The notes beneath the pieces are model-generated. The model worked only from the letters and a program-made list of their open reading frames with translations. It was not told the DNA's origin and did no database searches. A stretch of 64,000 bases of DNA from Amycolatopsis solani (GTDB lineage: Bacteria; Actinomycetota; Actinomycetes; Mycobacteriales; Pseudonocardiaceae): positions 4,401,823 through 4,465,822 of the forward strand of contig NZ_JAWQJT010000001.1 of NCBI RefSeq assembly GCF_033441515.1, in the 5' to 3' direction. Shown here in pieces: positions 42,149-51,435 of this stretch. The translations under genes were made by a program, and so were the position numbers. Position 1 is the stretch's first letter. Each line of letters opens with the position of its first letter.

Positions 42149-43585
42149 GTGCCTTCCCCTGCCGTTGACCCAGCCGCCACCCGACGCGTCTCCCTGCTGA
42201 CCCTGGGCTGCGCCCGCAACGAGGTCGACTCGGAGGAGCTGGCGGGCCGGCTCGCGGCCGGCGGCTGGGAGTTGGCGGCCGATCCCGAAGAGTCCGACGT
42301 CGTCGTGGTCAACACCTGCGGTTTCGTCGAATCGGCCAAAAAGGACTCGGTCGACACGCTGCTGGCGGCGTCCGACACGGGCAAGAAGGTCGTCGCCGTC
42401 GGCTGCATGGCCGAGCGCTACGGCCACGAGCTCGCCGACAGCCTCCCCGAGGCCGACGCCGTGCTGGGGTTCGACCACTACGCCGACCTCTCGGCCCGGC
42501 TCGACGACGTCGTCGCCGGCCGCAAGATCGCCTCGCACACCCCCGGCGACCGCCGCAAGCTGCTGCCGATCAGCCCCGTCCAGCGGCCCGCCGCCGCGGA
42601 GACCGTCGAGGTCCCGGGGCACGCGCAGCACGGCTGGGGCCCCCGGGTGCTGCGCACGCGCCTCGACGACGCGCCGGTGGCCGCGCTGAAGATCGCGTCC
42701 GGCTGCGACCGGCGCTGTTCGTTCTGCGCGATCCCGTCGTTCCGCGGCTCCTTCGTCTCGCGTCAGCCCGACGAGATCGTCGCCGAGGCGATGTGGCTGG
42801 CCGAACACGGCGTCAAGGAGCTGTTCCTGGTCAGCGAGAACTCGACGTCCTACGGCAAGGACTTCGGCCGCGACGGCGCCACCGCGCTGGAGCGGCTGCT
42901 GCCGCGCCTGGCGGAGATCGACGGCATCGAGCGCGTCCGCGTCTCCTACCTGCAGCCGGCCGAAACGCGCCCGCAGCTGGTCAAGGCCATCGCCACCACG
43001 CCGGGTGTCGCCGAGTACTTCGACCTGTCGTTCCAGCACTCCAGCGAGCAGGTGCTGCGCCGGATGCGCCGGTTCGGCTCGACCGACTCGTTCCTGGCGC
43101 TGACCGAGCAGATCCGCGAGTACGCGCCCGAAGCGGGCATCCGCACCAACGTGATCGTCGGCTTCCCCGGCGAGACCGAGCACGACCTCTCCGAGCTGGA
43201 ACGCTTCCTGACCGGCGCGCGCCTCGACGCCGTGGGCGTCTTCGGCTACTCCGACGAGGACGGCACCGAGGCCGAGGGCTTCGACGGCAAGCTCGACGCC
43301 GAAGAAGTCGCGAAGCGCGTCACGCGTATCTCGGCGCTGGTCGAGGAGCTGACCTCGCAGCGCGCCGAGGACCGGATCGGCACCTTCGTCGACGTCCTGG
43401 TCGAGCTGGACGACGACGGCGAACTCACCGGCCGCGCCGCGCACCAGGCTCCCGAGGTCGACGGCGAGTGCGTCATCCTCGACGCGCCGGAGAAGGCACA
43501 GGTGGGTGACTTCCTGCGCTGCGAGGTCGTGGACTCGGCGGGCGTGGACCTGATCGTCCGCGCGGTACCGGACGCCGACCGGTGA
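42149..43585 (+). CDS. rimO: Ribosomal protein S12 methylthiotransferase RimO
   Basis: 478 aa radical-SAM enzyme that adds a methylthio group to an Asp of S12. The N-terminal MTTase domain has [26 protein letters not shown] and [11 protein letters not shown] (three Cys for the auxiliary cluster); the radical-SAM cluster is GCDRRCSFC; a TRAM domain ends the protein. The frame is open far upstream but only GTG 42149 has promoter support and starts just before the conserved block. It overlaps pgsA by 4 nt. Confidence 0.95.
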   Translation: MPSPAVDPAATRRVSLLTLGCARNEVDSEELAGRLAAGGWELAADPEESDVVVVNTCGFVESAKKDSVDTLLAASDTGKKVVAVGCMAERYGHELADSLPEADAVLGFDHYADLSARLDDVVAGRKIASHTPGDRRKLLPISPVQRPAAAETVEVPGHAQHGWGPRVLRTRLDDAPVAALKIASGCDRRCSFCAIPSFRGSFVSRQPDEIVAEAMWLAEHGVKELFLVSENSTSYGKDFGRDGATALERLLPRLAEIDGIERVRVSYLQPAETRPQLVKAIATTPGVAEYFDLSFQHSSEQVLRRMRRFGSTDSFLALTEQIREYAPEAGIRTNVIVGFPGETEHDLSELERFLTGARLDAVGVFGYSDEDGTEAEGFDGKLDAEEVAKRVTRISALVEELTSQRAEDRIGTFVDVLVELDDDGELTGRAAHQAPEVDGECVILDAPEKAQVGDFLRCEVVDSAGVDLIVRAVPDADR

Positions 43586-44223
43586 GTGCGCTCCCCAGCG
43601 ACGCCGCCGACGAGGGCCTGACCCGCGACGCACCGGCCCAGGTCCCGGAGCCGACCCCGGTCCCGACGCTCAACCTCGCCAACCTGCTGACGCTGTCGCG
43701 GCTGGTGCTGGTGCCGCTGTTCGTCGTCGCGCTGTTCGTCGGCGACGGCCACGACACCACCTGGCGCGCGATCGCGACCGGCCTGTTCGCTGTCGCTTCG
43801 GCCACCGACCAGCTCGACGGCTGGGTGGCCCGCAAGTACGGCCTGATCACCGACTTCGGCAAGATCGCCGACCCGATCGCGGACAAGGCGCTGACCGGCG
43901 CCGCGCTGGTGGGCTTGAGCGTCCTCGGCGAACTCGGCTGGTGGGTCACGATCGTCATCGCGGTCCGCGAGATCGGCGTGACGCTGCTGCGCTTCTGGGT
44001 GATCCGCCACGGCGTGATCCCGGCGAGCCGGGGCGGCAAGGCGAAGACGATGGCGCAGATTGCGGCCATCGTGGCGTACCTGCTGCCGCTGCCGGCCGGC
44101 GCGGACCCCGTCCGCTGGTCCCTGATGGGGCTGGCCCTGGTCCTGACCGTGGTGACCGGCGTGGACTACCTGGTCCGCGCGGTGCGGCTGCGGGCGGCCG
44201 GGCGCCGCGTCACCGGGAGCTGA
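43582..44223 (+). CDS. pgsA: CDP-diacylglycerol-glycerol-3-phosphate phosphatidyltransferase
   Basis: 213 aa integral membrane enzyme of the CDP-alcohol phosphotransferase family. The signature DGxxAR-x8-GxxxDxxxD is present ([19 protein letters not shown], then IADPIADK). It makes phosphatidylglycerophosphate, precursor of PG and cardiolipin; a related role with inositol cannot be excluded. GTG 43582 overlaps rimO (GTGA). In mycobacteria the equivalent gene (pgsA3) also precedes clgR. Confidence 0.92.
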   Translation: MSALPSDAADEGLTRDAPAQVPEPTPVPTLNLANLLTLSRLVLVPLFVVALFVGDGHDTTWRAIATGLFAVASATDQLDGWVARKYGLITDFGKIADPIADKALTGAALVGLSVLGELGWWVTIVIAVREIGVTLLRFWVIRHGVIPASRGGKAKTMAQIAAIVAYLLPLPAGADPVRWSLMGLALVLTVVTGVDYLVRAVRLRAAGRRVTGS

Positions 44224-44227
44224 GGGC

Positions 44228-44689
44228 GTGGAGGCGCGGCAGCTGGTCGCGACCCTGACCGCGCGCGGCGAGACGGTGGCCGCGGCCGAGTCGCTCACCG
44301 CCGGGCTGGTCTGCGCGACCCTCGCGACGGTGCCGGGGGCGAGCGCTGTCCTGCGCGGCGGGCTCGTGGTCTACGCCACCGAGCTGAAGACCGTCCTGGC
44401 GGGGGTCGACGCCGGCCTGCTGGCCGAGCACGGCGCCGTCCACCCCGAGGTCGCCATGCAGCTCGCCCGAGGTGCCCGCGAGCGGTGCGGAGCGACCTGG
44501 GGCCTCGGCCTCACCGGCGTGGCGGGTCCGTCGCCCCAGGACGGCGTGGCGCCCGGCACCGTGCACGTCGGGTTGGCCGGGCCGGGCACCGTCACAGTCC
44601 GTACGCTGGGGTTGAGCGGCGATCGCGACTTGATCAGGACCCGATCGGTCCAGGCCGCGTTTGCCCTGCTCGGGGAACATTTGACGTGA
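44228..44689 (+). CDS. cinA: CinA-family nicotinamide-nucleotide amidohydrolase
   Basis: 153 aa, only the C-terminal CinA domain (no MocA-like N-terminal part). TVAAAESLTAGLVCATLATVPGAS and VWGLGLTGVAGP-like sequence (TWGLGLTGVAGPSPQDG) are typical. Deamidates NMN to NaMN in pyridine-nucleotide salvage. GTG 44228 lies 4 nt after pgsA; the upstream CGGGAGC may serve as ribosome site. Confidence 0.9.
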   Translation: MEARQLVATLTARGETVAAAESLTAGLVCATLATVPGASAVLRGGLVVYATELKTVLAGVDAGLLAEHGAVHPEVAMQLARGARERCGATWGLGLTGVAGPSPQDGVAPGTVHVGLAGPGTVTVRTLGLSGDRDLIRTRSVQAAFALLGEHLT

Positions 44690-44713
44690 ATTCGGCGTTC
44701 GCCCTTGGCGTAC
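44674..44713 (+). promoter_or_regulatory. ECF-type promoter and ClgR-like box before clgR
   Basis: GGAAC (44674-44678), 18 nt, GTT (44697-44699) fits GGAAY-N18/19-GTT promoters of SigR/SigH/SigE-type factors. GTTCGC-N5-GCG (44697-44710), the motif described for Streptomyces ClgR, overlaps its right end. A second -10-like TAACGT is at 44752-44757. The clgR gene may thus be driven by an ECF sigma factor and by its own product. Confidence 0.6.
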
Positions 44714-44788
44714 GGGCACACCAACTCCTGCGTACCGGGCACCGCTCTGGGTAACGTAGGGGGTACTTGTTCGGAAGGGAGGCGCGTG

Positions 44789-45247
44789 ATGACCGTGCTG
44801 TTGCGTGAGGCGATCGGTGATCGGCTCCGTCATGCCCGCACCAACCAGCGTCGTACGCTGCGCGACATCTCCCGCGCCGCCAGGGTCAGCCTCGGCTACC
44901 TCTCGGAGGTGGAACGGGGCCAGAAGGAGGCGTCGAGCGAACTGCTCGCGTCCATCTGCCAGGCACTGGACCTTCCGCTCGGCGAACTGCTGCACAACGT
45001 GGCGGCGGACGTTTCGGCCCTCGACAACGTCGAGGTCGCACCGGTCGACGAGCGGATCGTGGAAGGCGCACCCCGGGAAAAGCGGGGTGCCGAGGCCTCG
45101 GCGGCCGGCATCGAAGGCGGTCGCCTGATGTCCGAGCTGATCGGGAACGACCTCGCGGACCTGCGGGTTTCCCCGGCGCCGAGGATGAACACCACCCTGC
45201 GGACGACGATCGGCCAGCCCAAGCTGGCCTCGACGATCGCGGCATAG
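44789..45247 (+). CDS. clgR: XRE-family regulator ClgR
   Basis: 152 aa. The Cro/cI-type HTH covers about residues 9-65 ([20 protein letters not shown], then [19 protein letters not shown]), identical in layout to ClgR of Streptomyces and M. tuberculosis, an activator of clp protease, lon and, in mycobacteria, the psp operon. ATG 44789 follows GGAAGGGAGG; an in-frame GTG is one codon earlier. Conserved position between cinA and pspA. A terminator follows, so pspA has its own promoter. Confidence 0.93.
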   Translation: MTVLLREAIGDRLRHARTNQRRTLRDISRAARVSLGYLSEVERGQKEASSELLASICQALDLPLGELLHNVAADVSALDNVEVAPVDERIVEGAPREKRGAEASAAGIEGGRLMSELIGNDLADLRVSPAPRMNTTLRTTIGQPKLASTIAA

Positions 45248-45266
45248 TCACAGGTCGGACACGACG

Positions 45267-45295
45267 ACAGCCCCGGGCAACCCGCCCGGGGCTGT
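45267..45295 (+). terminator. Terminator after clgR
   Basis: A perfect 12-bp stem (45267-45278 with 45284-45295) with the 5-nt loop AACCC, 20 nt after the clgR stop. Confidence 0.8.
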
Positions 45296-45378
45296 TCGCG
45301 TTGCCTACTCGGGGTGATCAGGGCGATCCCTGAATTCCGCCGGGTCGCCTGGAACGGAAGTGGCCGACCTGACACGAT

Positions 45379-45405
45379 GGAACCCAACGCCGGGGTCGGT
45401 GCGTT
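45379..45405 (+). promoter_or_regulatory. ECF-type promoter before pspA
   Basis: GGAAC (45379-45383), 19 nt, GTT (45403-45405), 75 nt before the pspA start; similar to the element before clgR. Confidence 0.5.
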
Positions 45406-45480
45406 GCATGAGCAGGGGAGCGACGCCCCACCCCGAGTACTACTCAAGGCCCGTGGGACGCAAGAAGGCAGGCGGAGGAG

Positions 45481-46323
45481 ATGGCCAACCCGTTCGTGAA
45501 GTTCTGGAAGTACATGATGGCGGCGTTCTCGTCGAAGATCGACGAGCACGCCGACCCGAAGGTACAGATCCAGCAGGCCATCGAGGAGGCGCAGCGCAAC
45601 CACCAGGCGCTGACGCAGCAGGCCGCCTCCGTGATCGGCAACCAGCGGCAGCTGGAGATGAAGCTCAACCGGCAGCTCGGCGACGTCGAAAAGCTGCAGG
45701 CGTCCACCCGGCAGGCGCTGGTCCTCGCGGACGAGGCCCGCAGCAAGGGTGACGAGCAGAAGGCGACCGAGTTCGAGAACGCCGCGGAGAGCTTCGCGAC
45801 GCAGCTCGTCACGGCCGAGCAGAACATCGAGGACCTCAAGACGCTGCACGACCAGTCGCTGCAGGCGGCGGCCCAGGCCAAGAAGGCCGTGGAGCGCAAC
45901 TCGCAGATGCTGCAGCAGAAGCTGGCCGAGCGCACGAAGCTGCTCTCGCAGCTGGAGCAGGCGAAGATGCAGGAGCAGGTCTCCGCTTCGCTGAACCAGA
46001 TGAGCCAGCTGGCCGCGCCGGGCAACACGCCGTCGCTGGAAGAGGTCCGCGACAAGATCGAGAAGCGCTACACCACGGCGCTGGGCTCGGCGGAGCTGGC
46101 GCAGAACTCGGTCCAGGGGCGCATGATGGAGGTCCAGGCCTCCACCACGCAGCTGGCCGGCCAGTCGCGGCTGCAGCAGATCCGCGCGTCGATGCACGGT
46201 GACTCGGTCGCGCAGGTGACCGACGGCGGCGCGGCGGCCCAGAAGCCGGCGAGCAGCTCGGCGGACATCCAGCGGGAGATCCAGGCGCGCGTGCAGGCCG
46301 AGCAGGGCAAGAACCCGGCCTGA
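45481..46323 (+). CDS. pspA: Phage shock protein A (PspA/IM30)
   Basis: 280 aa, nearly all predicted coiled coil. [32 protein letters not shown] is the amphipathic membrane-binding N-terminus of PspA (split over two stretches here), with heptad repeats through residue 230 and a Ser/Gln-rich tail. It coats stressed membranes and stops proton leakage. ATG 45481 has AGGCGGAGG upstream. It is followed after 29 nt by a PspM-like gene, the mycobacterial clgR-pspA-pspM order. Confidence 0.94.
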   Translation: MANPFVKFWKYMMAAFSSKIDEHADPKVQIQQAIEEAQRNHQALTQQAASVIGNQRQLEMKLNRQLGDVEKLQASTRQALVLADEARSKGDEQKATEFENAAESFATQLVTAEQNIEDLKTLHDQSLQAAAQAKKAVERNSQMLQQKLAERTKLLSQLEQAKMQEQVSASLNQMSQLAAPGNTPSLEEVRDKIEKRYTTALGSAELAQNSVQGRMMEVQASTTQLAGQSRLQQIRASMHGDSVAQVTDGGAAAQKPASSSADIQREIQARVQAEQGKNPA

Positions 46324-46352
46324 CCGGGCGACGAGTGCGGAGGGGGCGGGCC

Positions 46353-47333
46353 ATGGGGCAGCAGGGCAAGCGGCGTGACTTCGGCGAACTGAGCGCCAAG
46401 CTGGAGAAGCACATCGAGAAGCTGCCCGACTACGCCGTGCGCGCCCAGGAGAAGCTCCAGAAGGTGCAGAAGTACTTCCCGCCGGCCGAGCAGGCCGGCG
46501 GGAAGTCTCCGCGCCCCAACCCGCTGCAACGGCCGCCCTTGCGGCGGCCCGACGTGACGACGTCGCTGACATCGATGGCCAACCAGGTCCCGGCGTTCGC
46601 CGAAGCGCGCGCCAAGTGGGACCGCTGGAACCACCCGGCCGCGAAGCTCGAACGCCGGAAGCGCCGGACGGCGAAGGCGCTGACGCTGTGGATCATCCTG
46701 ACGATCCTGTGCGCGGTCGTGACGGTGGCCGCGGCGGTGGGCTGGATCAGCCCGACCAACGCGGCGATGATGCCGCAGGCGATCACGGCGTTCGCCGGGG
46801 TCGTCATCTTCGGCACGTTCAGCGTCCGGTCCGGCCTCAAGCTGCGCGACCTCAAGCGCACCCCGATCCCGGCGGCGCCGGCCGGCCCGCCGCCGCTGCC
46901 GCCCGCCCGGTCGGCGGCCCGCGAACCCATGGAACGGCTCGCCGAGTGCGAAGCGTCGCTGGGCGAGCTGCTGCGCCAGCTTTCGGTGCCGTCCGCGGTG
47001 GGCGCGGTCCCGGTGTCCGAAGTGGCCGTCGCGGACGCCCGCCAGACGGCGGGCGACGCGGCCGGCGCGCTGCGCGGCCTGGCGGCCCGCATCCAGGCGA
47101 TCGAGCGCGGCCGCGATTCCGCACCGGCCCGCGAGAAGGCGGCCCTGGACGCGGCGGTCGGCAAGCTGCGCGAGCAGCTCGACGACGGCATCGAGGGCTA
47201 CCGCGGCCTGGTCGCCGCGGCGGGCCACACGGTCGCCGCCTCCAGCGACGGCTTGGTGACGTCGAAGCAGGACCTCACCGACGCGACGGACCGCCTCGCG
47301 GGCCTGGCGATGGCGTTGCGCGAGCTTTCCTGA
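46353..47333 (+). CDS. pspM: PspM-like membrane protein
   Basis: 326 aa. A basic N-terminal region, two adjacent membrane helices (about residues 112-134 and 143-162, LTLWIILTILCAVVTVAAAV and ITAFAGVVIFG), a Pro-rich linker and a helical C-terminal domain, as in Rv2743c (PspM), the membrane partner of PspA in M. tuberculosis. ATG 46353 follows GGAGGGGG with 6-nt spacing. Similarity is by layout and position; sequence identity was not measured. Confidence 0.8.
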   Translation: MGQQGKRRDFGELSAKLEKHIEKLPDYAVRAQEKLQKVQKYFPPAEQAGGKSPRPNPLQRPPLRRPDVTTSLTSMANQVPAFAEARAKWDRWNHPAAKLERRKRRTAKALTLWIILTILCAVVTVAAAVGWISPTNAAMMPQAITAFAGVVIFGTFSVRSGLKLRDLKRTPIPAAPAGPPPLPPARSAAREPMERLAECEASLGELLRQLSVPSAVGAVPVSEVAVADARQTAGDAAGALRGLAARIQAIERGRDSAPAREKAALDAAVGKLREQLDDGIEGYRGLVAAAGHTVAASSDGLVTSKQDLTDATDRLAGLAMALRELS

Positions 47334-47794
47334 GCGTCCGATTCCGCGCGGCCGGGCTCGTGCGACGGCTGGCGATGCCCCTGCGTGAGCCCTCCCGATC
47401 GTCCGATTCCGTGCCGCCCAACCTCGAACCGTGGCGGAATCCGGCCGTTCCCGCGCGGATCCCACGTTTTCCCCGCCGATCACGCGAATCCGGCCGCCGT
47501 TGCGCCATCCGGGGGCTCCGCTCCGCCGTTCGAGGGCGCCCATCCGGCCGTCCCGCCCGTTCGTCACCGCCCGTGCGTGATCGTGCGTTTCACCCCGGCG
47601 TCGCCCCCTGTTCACCTCTTGGTGCCGAAACACGGGCGTAATCGGAAACTGATCGCGACGGAAACGTCCGCGAACTAACGTTTCTGTCATGCATGCAGAG
47701 GTGTCACTCGCCGGGAGGCCCGCCGTGCACTGAGGTTCGCCGGCGCCGACCGTACACAGTGGACTTTCTCGACCCGCCGAGGAAAGGACGCCCC
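47334..47794. other. 461-nt intergenic region
   Basis: No convincing gene. It contains loosely repeated GTCCGATTCCG (47336, 47400) and GAATCCGGCCG (47440, 47486) motifs. Near the downstream gene there is GAAACG ... CGTTTC and AAAGGA (47784-47788) as ribosome site. A nitrogen-control site was looked for and not found. Confidence 0.5.
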
Positions 47795-49201
47795 GTGAAC
47801 ACGCTCCCGCCGGACCCGGACCCCGTGCCGGTCACCCCGCCCACCGCCTCGCACCGCGTCATCGCCGCCTTCGAGCGCATCACCGAAGCCGGCCGCCCCG
47901 AGATCTGGACCACCCTCCGCGCCGTCGAAGACGTCCTCGTCGACGCGAAGACCGTCGACGAACGCGTCAAAGCCGGGGAAGCCCTGCCGCTGGCCGGCAC
48001 CGTCGTCGCCGTCCAGGACCTGATCGACGTCGCCGGGCAGCCGTCCGGGCACGGCGTCCCGGAGACCAGCGCCCCGGTCGTCGCGCGGCTCACCGCCGCC
48101 GGTGCCATCGTGCTCGGCAAGACCGGGGCCGCCATGGTTTCCGGTACCTGGGACCGCACCAAGGCCGGCGGCAACGGCGCGGCGGTCGCCGTCGCGCTCG
48201 GCATCGTCGACCTGGCGCTGAGCACCGGGGGAGCCGTCCCCGCGGCCCTGAACGCCGTCGCCGCCGTCCAGCCGACGCGCGGGCTGCTGCCCGGCTCCGA
48301 CGGCGTCTCGGTGTACTCGAACGGCTTGCTCCCGGCCCATCGCGCGCTCTCCGTGATGACCGGCGGCGACCGGTCCTGGCCCGCCGACGTCCGGCTCGGC
48401 GCCGGCGAGCACCCGCGGCTCGCCTACCCCGCCGACCTGCCCCTCGGCGAGGCGGCGGCCTTGGCGCTGGAGACCACCGTCGCCCGGCTGACCGCGTCGG
48501 GGGCCGTGCTCACCCCGATCTCCGCGCGCGAGCCCGCGTTCGACGGGTTCGACGCCTTCGTCGTGCCCACCGTGCCGGAGCACCCCGGGATCGCCGAAGC
48601 GCTGGCCGACCCGGCCGGCGTGGGCCACCGGCTGGCGTCCTGCACGGCGTTCGCGAACCTCCTCGACGTGGCCGCGGTGTCGGTCCCGGTGCTGCCGGGC
48701 GACCGCCGTCCGTTCGGCGTCACCTTCCTGACGCGGGCGTTCGAGGACCAGATCGCCCTCGACCTCGCGACCGTCTGCACGGACGAGCCGATGACGCCCT
48801 ACCCCGAGCCGGGCGAGGACGTCGTCGTGTTCGGCGCACACCTGCGCGGCCAGCCGCTCAACGCGGAGCTCACCGGGTTGGGCGCCCGGTTCGGCGGACC
48901 GGTCCGGACCATCGGGGGCTACCGGATGGTGCTCTTGGCGACCGAGCCGCCGCAGCCCGGCGTGGTGCCGGGCGGCGCCGTCCTCGACGGCGAACGCTGG
49001 CGGCTCTCCCCGGCCGCCTTCGAACGGTTCGCGGCCACGCTGAAAGAACCCTTCGTGCTCGACCGCGTCGAGCTGGACGACGGCACCGCCCCGCTCGCCG
49101 TCCGCTGCCTCGCCGCGGAGGGACCTGGTCTGGACCGCTACGAGTCCTGGCGCGGGTACGTCCGGTTCGCCTCTACCGCCGGCTCGCGAGACCCCGGCTG
49201 A
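47795..49201 (+). CDS. Allophanate hydrolase-like protein with dead amidase site
   Basis: 468 aa. The N-terminal amidase-signature domain aligns with AtzF/DUR1,2 but has lost the catalytic triad: the Lys of the VKD motif is Gln74 ([11 protein letters not shown]), the GGSSSG loop is AGGNGA (residues 124-129), and the nucleophile region reads [10 protein letters not shown] (143-152) with Gly/Ala in place of Ser. The C-terminal domain (from about 345) is intact: [48 protein letters not shown]. In allophanate hydrolase this domain decarboxylates the amidase product. No urea carboxylase gene is near. GTG 47795 has AAAGGA upstream; the 3' end overlaps pyrD by 29 nt. Confidence 0.85.
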   Translation: MNTLPPDPDPVPVTPPTASHRVIAAFERITEAGRPEIWTTLRAVEDVLVDAKTVDERVKAGEALPLAGTVVAVQDLIDVAGQPSGHGVPETSAPVVARLTAAGAIVLGKTGAAMVSGTWDRTKAGGNGAAVAVALGIVDLALSTGGAVPAALNAVAAVQPTRGLLPGSDGVSVYSNGLLPAHRALSVMTGGDRSWPADVRLGAGEHPRLAYPADLPLGEAAALALETTVARLTASGAVLTPISAREPAFDGFDAFVVPTVPEHPGIAEALADPAGVGHRLASCTAFANLLDVAAVSVPVLPGDRRPFGVTFLTRAFEDQIALDLATVCTDEPMTPYPEPGEDVVVFGAHLRGQPLNAELTGLGARFGGPVRTIGGYRMVLLATEPPQPGVVPGGAVLDGERWRLSPAAFERFAATLKEPFVLDRVELDDGTAPLAVRCLAAEGPGLDRYESWRGYVRFASTAGSRDPG

Positions 49202-50210
49202 CGCGGCGCACCAAGCCCGGCCCGTGCAGCGCGAAGCCCGTGTAGAGCTGCACGAGCGACGCACCGGCGTCCACCAGCCGGACGGCGTCGTCCGGGCCGA
49301 GGACGCCGCCGACGCCGATGATCGGCAGGTTCCCGCCGGTGTGCTCGTGCACGAACCGCACGACCTCGGCCGCGCGGGTGGTCAGCGGCCGGCCGGACAG
49401 CCCTCCCGCCTGTCCGGCCAGGCCGCTCTCCGCGGCCGCGATGCCGTCGCGGGACAGCGTCGTGTTCGTCGCGATGATCCCGGCGACCCCGTTCTCGAGA
49501 GCGACCTCCAGGAGCTCGCCGAGCGCGTCGTCGGTCAGGTCGGGCGCGACCTTCACCAGCAGCGGCACCGGGGTGCCGGTACCGGCCAGCTCCGCGGACG
49601 TCGAACGCAGCTCGCCGAGCAGCTCGGCCAACGCGGCGCGGTCCTGCAGCTGCCGCAGCCCCGGCGTGTTGGGGGAGCTGACGTTGATCGCGAAGTAGTC
49701 CGCGTACGGGTACAGCGCCCGCAGCGAGAACCGGTAGTCCTCGACGGCCTCGCCGAGCGGCGTCACCTTCGACTTGCCGATGCTGATCCCCAGCGGGACG
49801 CCGGGTTTGCCGTCGCGGGCGAGCTTGGCCGCGAGCGCCTCGGCGCCGTCGTTGTTGAAGCCCATGCGGTTGATGACCGCGTCGCTCGCGGGGAGGCTGA
49901 ACAGCCGCGGCTTCGGGTTGCCCGGCTGCGCCAGCCTCGTCACCGTGCCGACCTCGACGAACCCGAAGCCCAGCGCGGCCCACGCGGGCAGCGCGCGGCC
50001 GTTCTTGTCCATCCCGGCGGCCAGGCCGACGCGGTTGGGGAAGCGCAGGCCGAGCACCGTCACCGGGTCGTCGACGCGCAGCGCGCCGCCGAGCGCGGGC
50101 GCGACCTTGCCGAGCCGCGAAAGGACGCCGATCGTGCGCTCGTGCACCAGCTCGGGGTCGTGGTAGGACAGCCGGTACAGCGCCGGGCGGACGATCTTGT
50201 CGAAGAACAC
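49173..50210 (-). CDS. pyrD: Dihydroorotate dehydrogenase (quinone), class 2
   Basis: 345 aa FMN enzyme of pyrimidine synthesis. The N-terminal helical extension [19 protein letters not shown] marks the membrane-associated class 2; [13 protein letters not shown] and [19 protein letters not shown] sequence ([16 protein letters not shown], with the catalytic Ser) follow, and [13 protein letters not shown] binds the phosphate. The start is GTG 50210 close after a G-run. Its 3' end is antisense to the allophanate-hydrolase-like gene over 29 nt. Confidence 0.95.
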   Translation of the reverse strand: MFFDKIVRPALYRLSYHDPELVHERTIGVLSRLGKVAPALGGALRVDDPVTVLGLRFPNRVGLAAGMDKNGRALPAWAALGFGFVEVGTVTRLAQPGNPKPRLFSLPASDAVINRMGFNNDGAEALAAKLARDGKPGVPLGISIGKSKVTPLGEAVEDYRFSLRALYPYADYFAINVSSPNTPGLRQLQDRAALAELLGELRSTSAELAGTGTPVPLLVKVAPDLTDDALGELLEVALENGVAGIIATNTTLSRDGIAAAESGLAGQAGGLSGRPLTTRAAEVVRFVHEHTGGNLPIIGVGGVLGPDDAVRLVDAGASLVQLYTGFALHGPGLVRRVSRGLASRR

Positions 50211-50253
50211 GCCCCCATGCTGCCAAACCGCCCCGGAACCGCTACCCGAGCGT

Positions 50254-50271
50254 CGCTTTCACGTGAAAGCG
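50254..50271. repeat. 18-nt perfect palindrome
   Basis: CGCTTTCAC and its mirror around the centre CACGTG, between pyrD and a GNAT gene. Could be a terminator, a regulator site or one of the dispersed palindromes. Confidence 0.55.
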
Positions 50272-50276
50272 GCCAC

Positions 50277-50837
50277 TCAGTCGCGGGCCTTCCACTCGTC
50301 TTCGAGCATCGCGTAGACCATCTCGTCGGTCCACTCGCCCTTGACGATCTCGTTCTCCTTCAGGTGCGCCTCCCGGCGCATCCCGAGGCGCTCCATCAGC
50401 GCGGCGGACGCGGTGTTCCGGCCGTCGCACCGGCCGATGACGCGGTGCAGCCCCAGGTCTTCGAACGCCAGCCGCAGCAGTTCGGTCGTCGCTTCCGCGG
50501 CCAGGCCCTTGCCGTGGTGGTCGGGGTGGAAGACGAACCCGATCTCGCCCTGGCGGTGCTCGCTGCTGAGCCACTCGAGGTTCAGGTCCCCGATCAGCTG
50601 CCCGGTCGACGCCAGTTCGACCGCCACGGCCAGGAACTGCCCTTCCTTCGTCAGCGTGGAGCTGTGCACGCGCTTCGCCAGCGCGGCGGCCGATTCGGCG
50701 CGGCTGCGCGGGCCCCAGTAGAGGTAACGGGCGACGTCCGCGCGGGACTGGAAGGAGTTCAGCGCGTCGAGGTCGCCGGGCGTGAACGGGCGCAGGAGCA
50801 GCCGATCGGTGGTGATCGGGTAGTCGGGCCTGAGCAT
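50277..50837 (-). CDS. RimJ/RimL-type GNAT acetyltransferase
   Basis: 186 aa. LRPDYPITTDRLLLRPFTPGD is the RimJ/RimL opening, IGFVFHPDHHGKGLAAEATTEL the acetyl-CoA loop, and RNTASAALMERLGMRREAH the conserved end. Acetylates an amino group on a protein or small molecule; substrate unknown. ATG 50837 has a TAGCCT box 6 nt upstream on the minus strand. Confidence 0.9.
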   Translation of the reverse strand: MLRPDYPITTDRLLLRPFTPGDLDALNSFQSRADVARYLYWGPRSRAESAAALAKRVHSSTLTKEGQFLAVAVELASTGQLIGDLNLEWLSSEHRQGEIGFVFHPDHHGKGLAAEATTELLRLAFEDLGLHRVIGRCDGRNTASAALMERLGMRREAHLKENEIVKGEWTDEMVYAMLEDEWKARD

Positions 50838-50843
50838 GCTTCC

Positions 50844-50849
50844 AGGCTA
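50844..50849 (-). promoter_or_regulatory. -10 box for leaderless GNAT gene
   Basis: TAGCCT on the minus strand, 6 nt before ATG 50837. Confidence 0.45.
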
Positions 50850-50954
50850 GCGACCTTCAGCCGTCCGGGGGACAGAACGGCGAAACGCTGATCGCCGGAC
50901 GGTCGTCCCGCGACGCCGGGTGGCATGACCTGCACAGATGAGCAACGTAAGGAA

Positions 50955-51140
50955 CCCCCGGGGTGTCTCTCGAACGCCGTCAAACGTTCGAGCCCGAGCC
51001 GGACTGGTGCTCGGGAACCCCGGGGGCACGGTGACTGCCTGGTATTCGCTATCAGGCATCACGTGGAGCAGGCGATGAGCCAGAAGGTGGCTCAGCTGTA
51101 GCGCTGCTCAAAGTCCTCCACGTGCCATCCGCTAGCGGAC
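50955..51140 (-). ncRNA. Candidate structured RNA with three-way junction
   Basis: Outer stem CCCCCGGGGT (50955-50964) with ACCCCGGGGG (51017-51026) encloses two hairpins, CTCGAACG/CGTTCGAG (50969-50992) and CCCGAGC/GCTCGGG (50993-51015). Beyond it on the minus strand come GAGCCA/TGGCTC and GCCTG/CAGGC hairpins and a 9-bp long-range pairing of CACGTGGAG with CTCCACGTG. The strand is uncertain; minus is favoured because both flanking genes and the small frame run that way. No known RNA family was recognised. Confidence 0.4.
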
Positions 51141-51181
51141 AGCCACCTCACGAGTCCTGTTGGAATACAACTTTGGACCAC
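51092..51181 (-). CDS. Candidate 29-aa small ORF or leader peptide
   Basis: GTG 51181 follows GAGAGAGGAG with almost no spacing; 29 codons end at TGA 51092. It reads VQSCIPTGLVRWLSASGW, then HVEDFEQRYS. Codons such as TTT, GGA, GCT and AGT are unusual for this genome, so the DNA may be constrained at RNA level. A second start, GTG 51151, gives 19 residues. It overlaps one arm of the predicted 9-bp pairing. This could be an attenuator leader peptide or chance. Confidence 0.3.
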   Translation of the reverse strand: MVQSCIPTGLVRWLSASGWHVEDFEQRYS

Positions 51182-51435
51182 CTCCTCTCTCGTGTACCTC
51201 CACGCTAGGCGAAGGTCCCGAGATCCGGCAATGTCATTTTCCTCATCTCACTCCGCAGACCGGCTTCGCGCGGGATCCGGTGCGTCGCAGGCTGTTCCAG
51301 CAGCGCGGACCAGCCGGGCGTTCGCGCAGCGCGAACACGAGTGCCTCCTGTCCGGCCCGCACGCCCTTTTCGTCCGGGAGCTCCCCGGGTGGGCCGGCGG
51401 GGTGCCGGACCGCGGGCGTCGGCACGGCACCGCGT

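Larger units (their letters stand above)
50838..51435. other. 598-nt region with possible structured RNA
   Basis: No ordinary gene. It holds a -10 box for the GNAT gene, a three-hairpin structure (50955-51026), further hairpins to 51070-51140, and a 29-codon minus-strand frame. GC content is lower than the flanks: 34 of 60 bases in 51121-51180. From 51240 to 51435 nothing is seen. Confidence 0.6.

Noticed and set aside
47620..47790. Possible GlnR nitrogen-control box before the allophanate-hydrolase-like gene
   Set aside because: GAAAC half-sites occur but no pair has the GTNAC-N6-GNAAC spacing.
50955..51026. tRNA-like element (contains a GTTCGAGCC stretch)
   Set aside because: No acceptor stem, anticodon arm or D arm of proper geometry; the stems form a different three-way junction.
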